NCBI RefSeq assembly: GCF_900314695.1
Contig: NZ_OMWD01000030.1
Coordinates: 1 to 22,380 of the forward strand
DNA: 22,380 nt
Direction: 5' to 3'
DNA from: an uncultured Methanobrevibacter sp.
GTDB taxonomy: Archaea; Methanobacteriota; Methanobacteria; Methanobacteriales; Methanobacteriaceae
Shown: one piece after another, positions 15,451 to 22,380 of the stretch
How positions within the stretch are numbered: the stretch's first letter is position 1
Layout of the letters: each line of letters begins with the position of its first letter
The notes under the pieces: generated by a model
What the model was told of the DNA's origin: nothing
Seen by the model: the letters and a program-made list of their open reading frames with translations, nothing else
Databases searched by the model: none
Made by a program: the position numbers and the translations under genes

Positions 15451-15699
15451 CTATAAATCCCTTAATTCTCTTTCAAGCTCCTGTTTTCTCTCTTCAATTA
15501 ACTTGTATTCCCTTTGTTTCATAATCCTTTCATAATTGGGATTGTTGTGTATTAGTGTTATGGTTTCCTGTGCATCTCCGATAGCTATTAGCATAGCTCC
15601 AAGTTCGTATGCATCCTTGTGTGTAAAACTAGATTCTTCTACTATTTTTTTGAGTGTAATTTCAACTCTTGCGCTGATGTTGGTTTTTTCCGGTAACAT
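15451..15699 (-). CDS. Small provirus protein, 82 aa, first gene of the packaging operon
   Basis: No known family is recognised. The protein is helical, with ISARVEITLKKIVEESSFTH, then KDAYELGAMLIAIGD, and a charged coiled C-terminus. The segment KKIVEESSFTHKDAYEL matches KKQIIKESNYTYRDALEV in the neighbouring 65-residue protein, so the two are paralogues. It lies 13 bases before TerS. Its ATG is embedded in a palindrome about 28 bases from a TATA element, which points to a leaderless, regulated transcript. It may be a packaging cofactor or a regulator. Confidence 0.6.
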   Translation of the reverse strand: MLPEKTNISARVEITLKKIVEESSFTHKDAYELGAMLIAIGDAQETITLIHNNPNYERIMKQREYKLIEERKQELERELRDL

Positions 15700-15736
15700 A
15701 ATACATATTTTTATTATGTATTATATATAAAATTTT
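15698..15736 (-). promoter_or_regulatory. TATA promoter with a palindrome overlapping the start codon
   Basis: On the minus strand a TATA element (TTTTATATATAA, 15721-15732) lies about 28 bases from the ATG. ATAATACATA (15698-15707) and TATGTATTAT (15715-15724) form a 10-bp perfect inverted repeat spanning the region between TATA and start. A protein bound there would block the promoter. Confidence 0.5.
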
Positions 15737-15740
15737 ATTA

Positions 15741-15776
15741 TAAAAAAAATATAAAAGTAATAATAAATATTACTTT
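15741..15776 (-). terminator. Intrinsic terminator between the two paralogous small genes
   Basis: AAAGTAATA (15754-15762) pairs with TATTACTTT (15768-15776), 5-base loop. Read on the minus strand it is followed by a run of eight T (15742-15749). It separates the 15835 gene from the packaging operon, which therefore has its own promoter. Confidence 0.7.
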
Positions 15777-15834
15777 CACAAATGAAAAATAGTTTTTATT
15801 TAAGAGTTATATACGTGAGATATATTTTTTGAAG

Positions 15835-16032
15835 CTATTCATCATCGCCCATTTCATCAAGTTCCTTTTGTAAGTCATGGATTTGCATTTCCTTGTAGAA
15901 TCTTTCGAACTTGCCTACTTCAATGAGATAAGATGAAACTTCAAGAGCATCTCTATAGGTATAATTGGACTCTTTGATAATTTGCTTTTTGTCTTCATCC
16001 ATGTAGGATGAGGTATTATTTATATTGGCCAT
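15835..16032 (-). CDS. Small provirus protein, 65 aa, paralogue of the packaging operon leader
   Basis: The protein has an N-terminal polar stretch, the shared helix pair KKQIIKESNYTYRDALEVSS, YLIEVGKFERF, and an acidic C-terminus. Its similarity to the 82-residue protein downstream is clear over about 30 residues, mainly the K-E-S-x-T-x-DA-x-E pattern. No ribosome binding site precedes the ATG; AT-rich TATA-like sequence lies close upstream, so a leaderless transcript is likely. A terminator follows. The role is unknown; gene duplication within the element suggests a dosage or regulatory function. Confidence 0.55.
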   Translation of the reverse strand: MANINNTSSYMDEDKKQIIKESNYTYRDALEVSSYLIEVGKFERFYKEMQIHDLQKELDEMGDDE

Positions 16033-16136
16033 AGCTATTACAACCGGTATATAATAATTAATATAATATTTTATTATTTCAATTATATAAAATTATCATA
16101 TCAAGTTATATTTTTTCTTTGATTTTAAAAATTTTA

Positions 16137-18047
16137 TTAATTATTATTCTTAATAAATTCATATATCCCTTCAATAACTTCTTTTGCAGCATCAGAAAGG
16201 TCATCGTAACTATCTGTAAAATCTGGTTCCCTATAGCAGAACCTTTCTTTTAAAGTATCCTCATTAAAGAAATTATCAGGTATTTCACCAGTGATTATTC
16301 TCTCCCTAATAAATTTATAAAAATTCGATTTTTGATATTCTTCTTCATCAAAATCTTCTGTGATTCCTAATTTTCTTATTTCCCTAAGACTATTCAATAT
16401 TTTTATTAAAACACCTTTTGAAATTAAATTTTCAACTTCTTTAACATTCAATATTTTATAATTGGTGTAATTCATATCATTAAATAATGCCTTATTTTTT
16501 TCAGATTCTTCTTCACTATCAAAATCTAATATCGTATAAATCCTTTCTTTTTCTATTGAATTGAATTCTTTAACTGTTTTTAAGGTTTCTTTACCTCCAC
16601 CCCTTAAAAATGAGTAGTGAATTCCTTTTTTGAATATTGTCACATCAGGGTTTTCATTTTTTAATTTTTCTTGATATAACTTAAGATAAAAATCATAATG
16701 CACAATATCATATGACCCTTCAACTAATATTGTACAATTATTTGCCAATACAGAAGAAGGAAGAGCACCTAATTTTTCTAGTGTTGGAAAATGATTAAAA
16801 TCAACTTTTTCAACAATGAATTCATTAATTGGACTTTTTTCACTATTAATGGATTTATCAAATGAATAAATAGAGATGTCTCTATTTTCAAATTGCATGT
16901 CTAAAAAATGATTAGAGTGTGTTGTAAAGAAAAATTGAAAATTTTCAAAACGTGGGCCTAATAATGTTTCAATTAATGTTCTTTGCAAACTTGGATGAAG
17001 ACCAATTTCAGGTTCCTCAATAAATACTAACACGTTTGTATTCTGTCTTTTTGATAAATCTAAATATAAAAATAGGGGCAAGGTTATTAAAATGATGGAT
17101 TGTATTCCATCTCCAAGATTATATATTGGCCTTTCTTTTTCATCCCCTATTTTAATAGTTAAAACATCATCTTTAACTTTTGGAATTAATGCAACTTCTT
17201 TTCCATCGAAAAATGTTTTAGATAAATACTTTTCGTATTCGCGAATCATTTCTCTTTGTTCTAAATCGCCTAATAAATAGTTTTTTACAGAGTCATAGAA
17301 TTGTAAACCTGTGATAATTGAATGCTTTGAATAATATTTACTGTTTTCTATAAGGTCTTTTAGACCCAATACTCTTAATCCACCTTCATCATCTTTTTTC
17401 AAAAAATCATTAACATCAATTATTATATTTCGTTCATCCGGAAAATAATCATTTTTTATTCTTTCGGCATATAAATCATTAGTGTGGTCTTCTGATTTGA
17501 AGTCTGAAGGAAGTAACGGTATTAATCCCCTCAATGAAGGAATATATATTCTATAAAAATTATATCTAAATAAATTATCATCAATTTCAATTTCATTGAA
17601 AAATTTTTTAAAGATTTCATTGCATTCATGTTCATAGCTCATAGGTTGCTTTTTGAAGTCATTATCACTATTACTATAAATTCTTATTAAATCTGGCCAG
17701 GGATTTGTTGCTTCTTCAATAAATTCAATGCCATGTAAACTTTTAAGAATGTTTGATTTTGCTCGTCTTTGGTCTTGAGAGTCTAAAAAGCCATTCTTTT
17801 TATTAATTGATTTTTTAAACTCTTCAGATTGTTTTAAAAAAGTTTCAAACTGTGGGTCGTTAGGTAAAAATTTTAAAGCATAATCTTTATCCACATAGAA
17901 TAATGACCTCATAAATCTGCTTTTACCAGTATTGTTTGCACCTACAAAAATGTTAACCCTAGACAAGTTCATTAACCAGTCTTTATTAAGAGAGTTTATA
18001 ATTGTATAATCATCATTTTCTATTTTTAAATCTTTAATAATGCTCAT
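16137..18047 (-). CDS. OLD-like ATPase with C-terminal TOPRIM nuclease domain
   Basis: The 636-residue protein has an SMC/ABC-type ATPase split by a long insert. Walker A is GANNTGKS (36-43), the signature-like NLGDGIQS lies at 310-317, Walker B is VLVFIEEPEIGLHP (339-352) and the H-loop is TTHSNH (375-380). A TOPRIM-like domain follows: Glu443 in TILVEGSYDIVHY, and Asp508/Asp510 in YTILDFDSEE. These are the metal-binding residues of OLD-family nucleases. Relatives include phage P2 Old, GajA of Gabija and the PARIS ATPase, all anti-phage. No GajB-like helicase partner is adjacent, so it resembles a stand-alone OLD. Its place between packaging and lysis genes suggests a defence cargo carried by the element. 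The ATG at 18047 is preferred over upstream TTG codons. Confidence 0.85.
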   Translation of the reverse strand: MSIIKDLKIENDDYTIINSLNKDWLMNLSRVNIFVGANNTGKSRFMRSLFYVDKDYALKFLPNDPQFETFLKQSEEFKKSINKKNGFLDSQDQRRAKSNILKSLHGIEFIEEATNPWPDLIRIYSNSDNDFKKQPMSYEHECNEIFKKFFNEIEIDDNLFRYNFYRIYIPSLRGLIPLLPSDFKSEDHTNDLYAERIKNDYFPDERNIIIDVNDFLKKDDEGGLRVLGLKDLIENSKYYSKHSIITGLQFYDSVKNYLLGDLEQREMIREYEKYLSKTFFDGKEVALIPKVKDDVLTIKIGDEKERPIYNLGDGIQSIILITLPLFLYLDLSKRQNTNVLVFIEEPEIGLHPSLQRTLIETLLGPRFENFQFFFTTHSNHFLDMQFENRDISIYSFDKSINSEKSPINEFIVEKVDFNHFPTLEKLGALPSSVLANNCTILVEGSYDIVHYDFYLKLYQEKLKNENPDVTIFKKGIHYSFLRGGGKETLKTVKEFNSIEKERIYTILDFDSEEESEKNKALFNDMNYTNYKILNVKEVENLISKGVLIKILNSLREIRKLGITEDFDEEEYQKSNFYKFIRERIITGEIPDNFFNEDTLKERFCYREPDFTDSYDDLSDAAKEVIEGIYEFIKNNN

Positions 18048-18198
18048 TTTTATCAACAATTAATTTCTTTTATGTATATTTATTTTTATATTCTTAAATA
18101 AAACTTTCATAAATTCAATTAATTTAATCAATTTAAATTTTTTTAATGACTAAAACTTCAAAGTCATATTAAAAAAAGAAAAAGAGTTAACATTAACG

Positions 18199-19017
18199 TT
18201 AACTACTGTATAAATCAGTGAAAATCCATGATGGATCATATGCTATGAGATAACCATCCTCACACCAGATTGACCTTACATTTCCTGAAGTCGTATCTGC
18301 TACTGCAGCAGGATCACGGTTAATCCAATTTCCTCCAGTATGCTTTTTATGTTTTAATCTTAATCTGATATGACCGGTTCCTGAAACTCGGCATTTTACA
18401 TGGACAAACTGCACATCATAACCTAAGCTTTTAGCTATACGATAATAGACCTGTCCCCAGTCCACACAGTTGGAACCTTTACCTGCCTTAGCATCATTGA
18501 TTGTTTTCTTGTCTGTTTTTTGTGAATCAAAGTATTTCATGTACAATTTTATTTTAGCTATCACTGCTAAAGCCTCATCAATGGTGTTTCCCTTGAAGTT
18601 GAATGCCTTGACAAATAGCTTCATTGTGGAATCATTGTAATCTGGCAATGTTGATTTTCTGTATACGATTGCAGGAAGTCTTCCGTTTGCCCTGATGTAT
18701 GCTTCCACCCTTATGGCCATGTCCACATATTCTGCCTTGTCAATTTGAGTTCCGTCTTTTAGTGTTACATAGTTTGGAAGGAAATCCAAAGATTTATTAT
18801 CTTTGATTAAATCCATCACATACATTGCAACCAGTTTATTATTACCCAATTTTTTGGCTTTCTTTTCTATATCTGTGCAACTGCCTTTCAATGTTAGTAT
18901 CTGATAAAAGTCACGTTTTTTGTATTTCTTTTTATTTTGAATCAGCCAGTAACATATGGAGTTCATTGCCTGGCAAAAGCTTGTCCAACTAATATTATCT
19001 TTTTTATTATCTTTCAT
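18199..19017 (-). CDS. Pseudomurein endoisopeptidase (PeiW/PeiP-like lytic enzyme)
   Basis: The 272-residue protein has pseudomurein-binding repeat character in the N-terminal half (about 60-90 with LPNYVTLKDG; about 96-120 with YIRANGRLPAIVYR). A transglutaminase-like cysteine peptidase domain follows, with a likely catalytic triad Cys184 (GSNCVDWGQ), His216 (GTGHIRLRL) and Asp235 (INRDPAAVA). PeiW and PeiP of Methanothermobacter viruses cut the isopeptide bond that crosslinks pseudomurein and lyse the host. This tells that the host has a pseudomurein wall. No signal peptide or holin is seen next to it. It is the only late lysis gene in an element that lacks visible structural genes. The start lies in AT-rich sequence without a ribosome binding site. 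Confidence 0.9.
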   Translation of the reverse strand: MKDNKKDNISWTSFCQAMNSICYWLIQNKKKYKKRDFYQILTLKGSCTDIEKKAKKLGNNKLVAMYVMDLIKDNKSLDFLPNYVTLKDGTQIDKAEYVDMAIRVEAYIRANGRLPAIVYRKSTLPDYNDSTMKLFVKAFNFKGNTIDEALAVIAKIKLYMKYFDSQKTDKKTINDAKAGKGSNCVDWGQVYYRIAKSLGYDVQFVHVKCRVSGTGHIRLRLKHKKHTGGNWINRDPAAVADTTSGNVRSIWCEDGYLIAYDPSWIFTDLYSS

Positions 19018-19275
19018 ATTATATTATTTATATATTATAGCTATTATATTTAATGCAATACAATCTAATAAAAAATTCACACTAACTTATAATAGTTAGC
19101 AGTATTTTGATTTTGCTTTGTTTAAATTAGATTGATTATAAATTACCGTTAACCAAATAAATAATAAAATTTTCATTATGTCCTGAACATATAAAGTTAA
19201 TATTTACAATTAATATATAATTAATTATAATAAGTAATTTTAATAATTTATAAAATTATTTTAGAGGGTTTAAAA

Positions 19276-20445
19276 ATGGTTTATCCAGATTTCATTAAAA
19301 AACAAATGGAACAACATGAAAAATCAAGAAAACAACTTTTAAAAGATGTTGAAAATATTAAGGCAATGCAAATAAAATTAATGTCTCCAACTTATGCGCT
19401 ATTAAACGGAAGTGAATTGAATGATACAAGAGATAGCGTATTAGATTTACAATCAAAATTAAATGCTATTAATTCTAGTTCTTCAGATGTTTATAATAAG
19501 TATATTAATGATCGTGAAAAAGTCCATAAACAAGTTAAAGAAATGGCGGGAAAATTAAATATTCCACAACAGTCTATTCAAACAATTTCAGAGTCCTTAA
19601 AACCTATTAACACACCCACCCCATTGGAATTAGTTGTTAGTATGGATATTCCTAAATTACAATTGGAAAAAATTGACAAAGAATTTTATGAAACTGATTG
19701 GAATGAAATTAAAGAAGAATCAACAGTAAACAGTCATACAAATGATCTTTATACTACAAATTTCGTTAATGAAAATCCTGAAGAATTCATGTTAAATTTA
19801 TATGGATTCATTGAAGAAATAGATGATACTGAGTTAACTTCAATTTTTACCCAAGATTTTTTAAAGGAGGTTACTAGAAGTTGGTGGATTATTCCAAGGT
19901 TAGAATTAGATGATTACAAGAAGTTATCCCAAAGAGGTGTAAACAATAATGATTTAAATCAGTTAATATTGTCTGAATATTATACTAATCCCGAATTAAT
20001 TTATACTTTAATAGATTCATGGAATATTAGTAATGAAAAGCGTTTAAACATTATTATACAAGCATTTGATAATTATTGTGAAGGTAACTATGAAATTTGT
20101 GTGTTAACATTATTATTGCAAATTGAAGGATTGATGAGAGATAAACTTCAACTAAAATTAACTGGTGGAAAACTAAGAAATAAATTGGAAAAAAAATTAG
20201 ATGTTTACATTGAAGAAAATTCTAGTGATTATACTCCATGGGGTCTTTTTTTAATTAAATCATTTAAATCATATCTTTGGTGTGTTTTAAACCCTTTAGA
20301 TAATGAAGTTAATTTAGTAGAAGATACTGAAGAAATTAATAGAAATATTTCTGCACATGTTGGTTTTGTTAATGCAGACCAAAAGATTGCAATTAGATTA
20401 TTTATGATTATAGACACACTAATGTTTTTATTGGATTTAATTTAA
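19276..20445 (+). CDS. Large helical protein with C-terminal RX4H HEPN-type motif, candidate defence effector
   Basis: GAGGG precedes the ATG of this 389-residue protein. The N-terminal third is a charged coiled coil; the middle is acidic. The C-terminal third is helical, with YEICVLTLLLQIEGLMRDKL, then RNISAH at 356-361, and a hydrophobic terminal helix. R-N-x3-H before a closing helix is the catalytic signature of HEPN ribonucleases found in abortive infection and toxin systems. I do not recognise the full-length family. It is transcribed divergently from the lysin gene and stands alone, with no antitoxin gene touching it. Base composition is markedly AT-rich, like the OLD-like gene. Confidence 0.65.
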   Translation: MVYPDFIKKQMEQHEKSRKQLLKDVENIKAMQIKLMSPTYALLNGSELNDTRDSVLDLQSKLNAINSSSSDVYNKYINDREKVHKQVKEMAGKLNIPQQSIQTISESLKPINTPTPLELVVSMDIPKLQLEKIDKEFYETDWNEIKEESTVNSHTNDLYTTNFVNENPEEFMLNLYGFIEEIDDTELTSIFTQDFLKEVTRSWWIIPRLELDDYKKLSQRGVNNNDLNQLILSEYYTNPELIYTLIDSWNISNEKRLNIIIQAFDNYCEGNYEICVLTLLLQIEGLMRDKLQLKLTGGKLRNKLEKKLDVYIEENSSDYTPWGLFLIKSFKSYLWCVLNPLDNEVNLVEDTEEINRNISAHVGFVNADQKIAIRLFMIIDTLMFLLDLI

Positions 20446-20605
20446 TTCTATTTTTTGAAAAAATACATTAATTTTAGTTCAATAATTAGCATTATAAAGA
20501 AAATAACTTAAAAAATTAATTGAATTTTCTTGCATTTCTTGTATTTATTCAATTGAAAATAGTATCTATAAGACCATATTTATTATTTCATTTGAGTGTG
20601 GCATC

Positions 20606-20617
20606 ATTATCCAAAAT
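20606..20617 (+). repeat. Left copy of a 12-base direct repeat around the HEPN/MNT pair
   Basis: ATTATCCAAAAT here recurs exactly at 21389-21400. The two copies bracket the HEPN/MNT genes. In AT-rich DNA this could be chance; if not, it may be an insertion footprint or a pair of regulatory sites. Confidence 0.35.
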
Positions 20618-20638
20618 AAATAAAAAATAATTGAAAAA

Positions 20639-20989
20639 TCATAATAAAGTTTCCACTTCATTAATGAATTTTTCAGCCTGTAAAATAAGTTCTTCAGCAT
20701 CTTCTTCTGTAAAAGTTTTTGAATAACCGTAACTGGAATTGTTTCTAGTTTCACGGGCATCATAAAGGTATCCATAGGTTTTCTTGCTAAGCAATCCTAT
20801 TTTGACGTATTCCTTGGCAAGTTGTCTTAAGGTTCCCTCATGGGTTTTTGGGGAAATGCTCTTTTTAAGAAGTAATGCCAAAGCAGATGAATACATCGCA
20901 TAATAGGACATGGTGACTGAGTCCCTATATTGTCCGCCTTCATATAACATTTTACTTGAGATTAACTGACTTTTTAACATTGATTGCAT
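20639..20989 (-). CDS. HEPN domain protein of a HEPN/MNT toxin-antitoxin pair
   Basis: The 116-residue protein is all-helical with the HEPN hallmarks: YYAMYSSALALLLKK (about 29-43), SPKTHEGTLRQLAKEY, and ARETRNNSSYGY with Arg79, Arg82 and Tyr87. This archaeal subtype has Tyr where the HepT RX4-6H motif has His, so RNase activity is less certain than for classic HepT. It starts 8 bases after the stop of the nucleotidyltransferase gene, so the two are probably co-translated. In related pairs the HEPN protein is the toxin and the MNT protein modifies or neutralises it. Confidence 0.85.
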   Translation of the reverse strand: MQSMLKSQLISSKMLYEGGQYRDSVTMSYYAMYSSALALLLKKSISPKTHEGTLRQLAKEYVKIGLLSKKTYGYLYDARETRNNSSYGYSKTFTEEDAEELILQAEKFINEVETLL

Positions 20990-20997
20990 CTTTTGGA

Positions 20998-21303
20998 TTA
21001 TCCAATTACTACACCTTCTTTAAGTACGTTAGTTAAGAATGGATAATCTTCTACTTTTTGGAATTCGTCTTCTGTCATTAATCTTGGGGATATAACTTCA
21101 TCTTTTTCTAGAATTATATCCATGGCGATTTTGTGGATTTCAGGTTTGATTTTATCTGCAATTGGAGATACGATTAAGATATCGATGTCTGACTCTTCGC
21201 TGTCGTCTCCACGAGCTACAGAACCGAATAACATTATTAATTTAATGTCATCTGATTTGATGGTTTCTGCAAACTCCTTGGCTATTTTAATTCTATCATG
21301 CAC
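20998..21303 (-). CDS. MNT-type minimal nucleotidyltransferase, antitoxin partner of the HEPN protein
   Basis: The 101-residue protein has the MNT motif GSVARGDDSEESDIDI, with GSxARG at 27-32 and metal-binding Asp39 and Asp41. A C-terminal helix and FLTNVLKEGVVIG follow. I take the GTG at 21303 as start because GGTGAT stands 4 bases upstream and the conserved helix VHDRIKIAKEF begins there; an upstream ATG (21378) would add 25 unlikely hydrophobic residues. In HepT/MntA pairs the enzyme AMPylates the HEPN toxin. Both active-site aspartates are present, so it should be active. A palindrome lies upstream, consistent with autoregulation. Confidence 0.85.
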   Translation of the reverse strand: MHDRIKIAKEFAETIKSDDIKLIMLFGSVARGDDSEESDIDILIVSPIADKIKPEIHKIAMDIILEKDEVISPRLMTEDEFQKVEDYPFLTNVLKEGVVIG

Positions 21304-21360
21304 GAAAATCACCCAGTACAATAAGTAATTTATTATATTGAATTTATTTATAATAAATAT

Positions 21361-21417
21361 ATTGTTGCGACAATCCAAAAATACTGAGATTATCCAAAAT
21401 CATTCAATTGAATGATT
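21361..21417 (-). promoter_or_regulatory. Inverted repeat and 20-base palindrome upstream of the MNT/HEPN operon
   Basis: ATTGT-TGCG-ACAAT (21361-21374) lies next to AT-rich TATA-like sequence (about 21340-21362) for the MNT gene. Further upstream, AATCATTCAATTGAATGATT (21398-21417) is a perfect palindrome that overlaps the right copy of the 12-base repeat (21389-21400). These are good candidates for binding of the toxin-antitoxin complex. Confidence 0.45.
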
Positions 21418-21471
21418 ACACAAGTAATTATCTGTTTTAAGAAGTATTTAAGTCTTTATATATTAAACAAA

Positions 21472-21521
21472 GTAAATATTGCCTCCTATTTATAAAATTA
21501 TATAGTTACAGCAATATTTAC
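21472..21521. repeat. 11-bp perfect inverted repeat next to the right-end recombinase
   Basis: GTAAATATTGC (21472-21482) and GCAATATTTAC (21511-21521) are perfect inverses separated by 28 bases, starting 9 bases after the recombinase stop. It could be a terminator stem or the arm-type or core site of the recombinase. Confidence 0.4.
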
Positions 21522-21530
21522 CTGCCAATA

Positions 21531-22379
21531 TTATAATGGCTTTGAGATAACCTTCACCCTTCCGTTTACAATCTTATAATCGTATCTTCGATAGAGTGAT
21601 ATGTTACTCATTGCCTTGATGTATTCAAACTTCAGAAAGTCCGGATTGTCCTTATAATATGCTTGTCTTGTCTTGTTCTTGCCACGGCCGTGAAGCAGAT
21701 CAACGCTGTCCATGCCCAAGAGATTCCCTTCAAAAGACCCTTGAGTGAGATACGTTGAGTTGAACTTCCTTAACATATGCGGTCGCAGCCGTGCATATCC
21801 TCCGACCTCTCCGAAGCCGAGATAATCATTTAGCTTTTTAAACTTATGATTTACATGGTTTAAGTTATATTTCAAAAGCGGAGCATCCAAATCAAAGTCC
21901 TCATGCCTCAGTTTGATTTTAGCAATCCTCTGGACGCATTCAGGATTGAGGAAAGTGTAGTATGGCTTGTCTGTCTTTTGCCTGACTAGCTTGCAGGTGC
22001 ACACCACGTTGTTGTTTCTAGCCAAGTACTTTAAAGCGTCATGAAAATTGTCCTTTTTGTGATAGGCCCTTGTTCCTTCAAATAGTGTTCTGTTTGTCAT
22101 GGATTTGGCCTCGCATCTGCTTGCGCCCGATGATATGATAACCATAATCCACATCTTCAAGTCATCGTCTGCAAACTGCATTGCAAGTCTCAGTTCGTCT
22201 TTTGTCGGCAGGTCTTCAAAGCTGATTAAATCGTTTTTGTTAACATACTTGCTGTTCAGCGGCGGTATGAAGGGTATTGTAACCCTGTTGTAATGGTAAA
22301 ATGTCTTGATTTTAGATATTGAGTCTGTAATTGTGTTTCCTATATGATTTTTGGTTAGATAATCCCTGAATGAGATTAT
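21531..22379 (-). CDS. Second tyrosine recombinase / integrase, 5' truncated by window edge
   Basis: The frame is open to the right edge; 282 residues are visible and the ATG at 22181 is internal. The upstream part matches the core-binding domain of the first integrase: SFRDYLTKNHIGNTI against TFRQYLLDNFSLNTV, and ISFEDLPTKDELR against IQFEDLPDKEIIR. Catalytic residues: Arg in SSGASRCEAK, a Lys in KLVRQKTDK, His-x-x-Arg in RPHMLRKFNS, and Tyr in TRQAYYKDN. It is therefore a paralogue of the integrase at 6567, in the opposite orientation, and belongs to the same archaeal provirus integrase group. It may serve a second element lying mostly outside the window, or delimit a composite island. Confidence 0.9.
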   Translation of the reverse strand: MISFRDYLTKNHIGNTITDSISKIKTFYHYNRVTIPFIPPLNSKYVNKNDLISFEDLPTKDELRLAMQFADDDLKMWIMVIISSGASRCEAKSMTNRTLFEGTRAYHKKDNFHDALKYLARNNNVVCTCKLVRQKTDKPYYTFLNPECVQRIAKIKLRHEDFDLDAPLLKYNLNHVNHKFKKLNDYLGFGEVGGYARLRPHMLRKFNSTYLTQGSFEGNLLGMDSVDLLHGRGKNKTRQAYYKDNPDFLKFEYIKAMSNISLYRRYDYKIVNGRVKVISKPL

Positions 22380-22380
22380 C

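Noticed and set aside
18100..18198. Terminator for the lysin gene (ATGAC/GTCAT stem)
   Set aside because: The stem is 5 bp and is not followed by a T-run on the minus strand.
20566..20775. 69-codon minus-strand frame
   Set aside because: Runs in another frame across the HEPN gene and the AT-rich intergenic sequence; no ribosome binding site and no family features.

Overview
The window looks like the chromosome of an AT-rich, pseudomurein-walled methanogen of the Methanobacteriales, most probably Methanobrevibacter (Methanosphaera is not excluded). The reasons are a methanogenesis marker 8 (DUF2099) gene, an iron-sulfur flavoprotein of the methanogen type, archaeal TATA promoters with GGTGAT-like ribosome binding sites, an MCM helicase, and a lytic enzyme that cuts pseudomurein. 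Genus is an inference; no rRNA or tRNA gene is present.

Positions 1-6500 are host-like. They hold a CPBP membrane protease (5' end outside the window), a possible small gene or remnant (1111-1365), an iron-sulfur flavoprotein, a flavin split-barrel protein, methanogenesis marker 8 divergent from an HxlR redox-type regulator, and an AAA/DUF4143 ATPase. Two near-identical copies of a dispersed repeat of about 270 bp (3074-3345 and 6230-6500) bracket the last three genes. Matching palindromes before the flavin protein and between marker 8 and hxlR suggest a small HxlR regulon.

Positions 6567-19017 are an integrated virus-like element. A tyrosine integrase opens it. A plus-strand replication operon follows: four very small genes, a conserved provirus protein, an acidic protein, MCM and a ribbon-helix-helix protein. 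It converges on a minus-strand block with a Cys-rich protein, terminase large subunit, a putative small subunit with tandem HTH, two related short proteins, an OLD-like ATPase/TOPRIM protein and a pseudomurein endoisopeptidase. No portal, capsid or tail gene is visible where the order TerS-TerL-portal would predict it. A decayed copy of the terminase 3' end (12817-12852) lies exactly at that junction. The element is therefore either a satellite that packages into a helper's capsid or a provirus that lost its structural genes.

Positions 19018-21417 carry defence-like genes: a 389-residue protein with a C-terminal RX4H HEPN-type motif and a HEPN/MNT toxin-antitoxin pair. A second tyrosine recombinase (minus strand, 5' end outside the window), clearly related to the first, closes the window, so a second integrated element or the far boundary of a composite island probably lies to the right.
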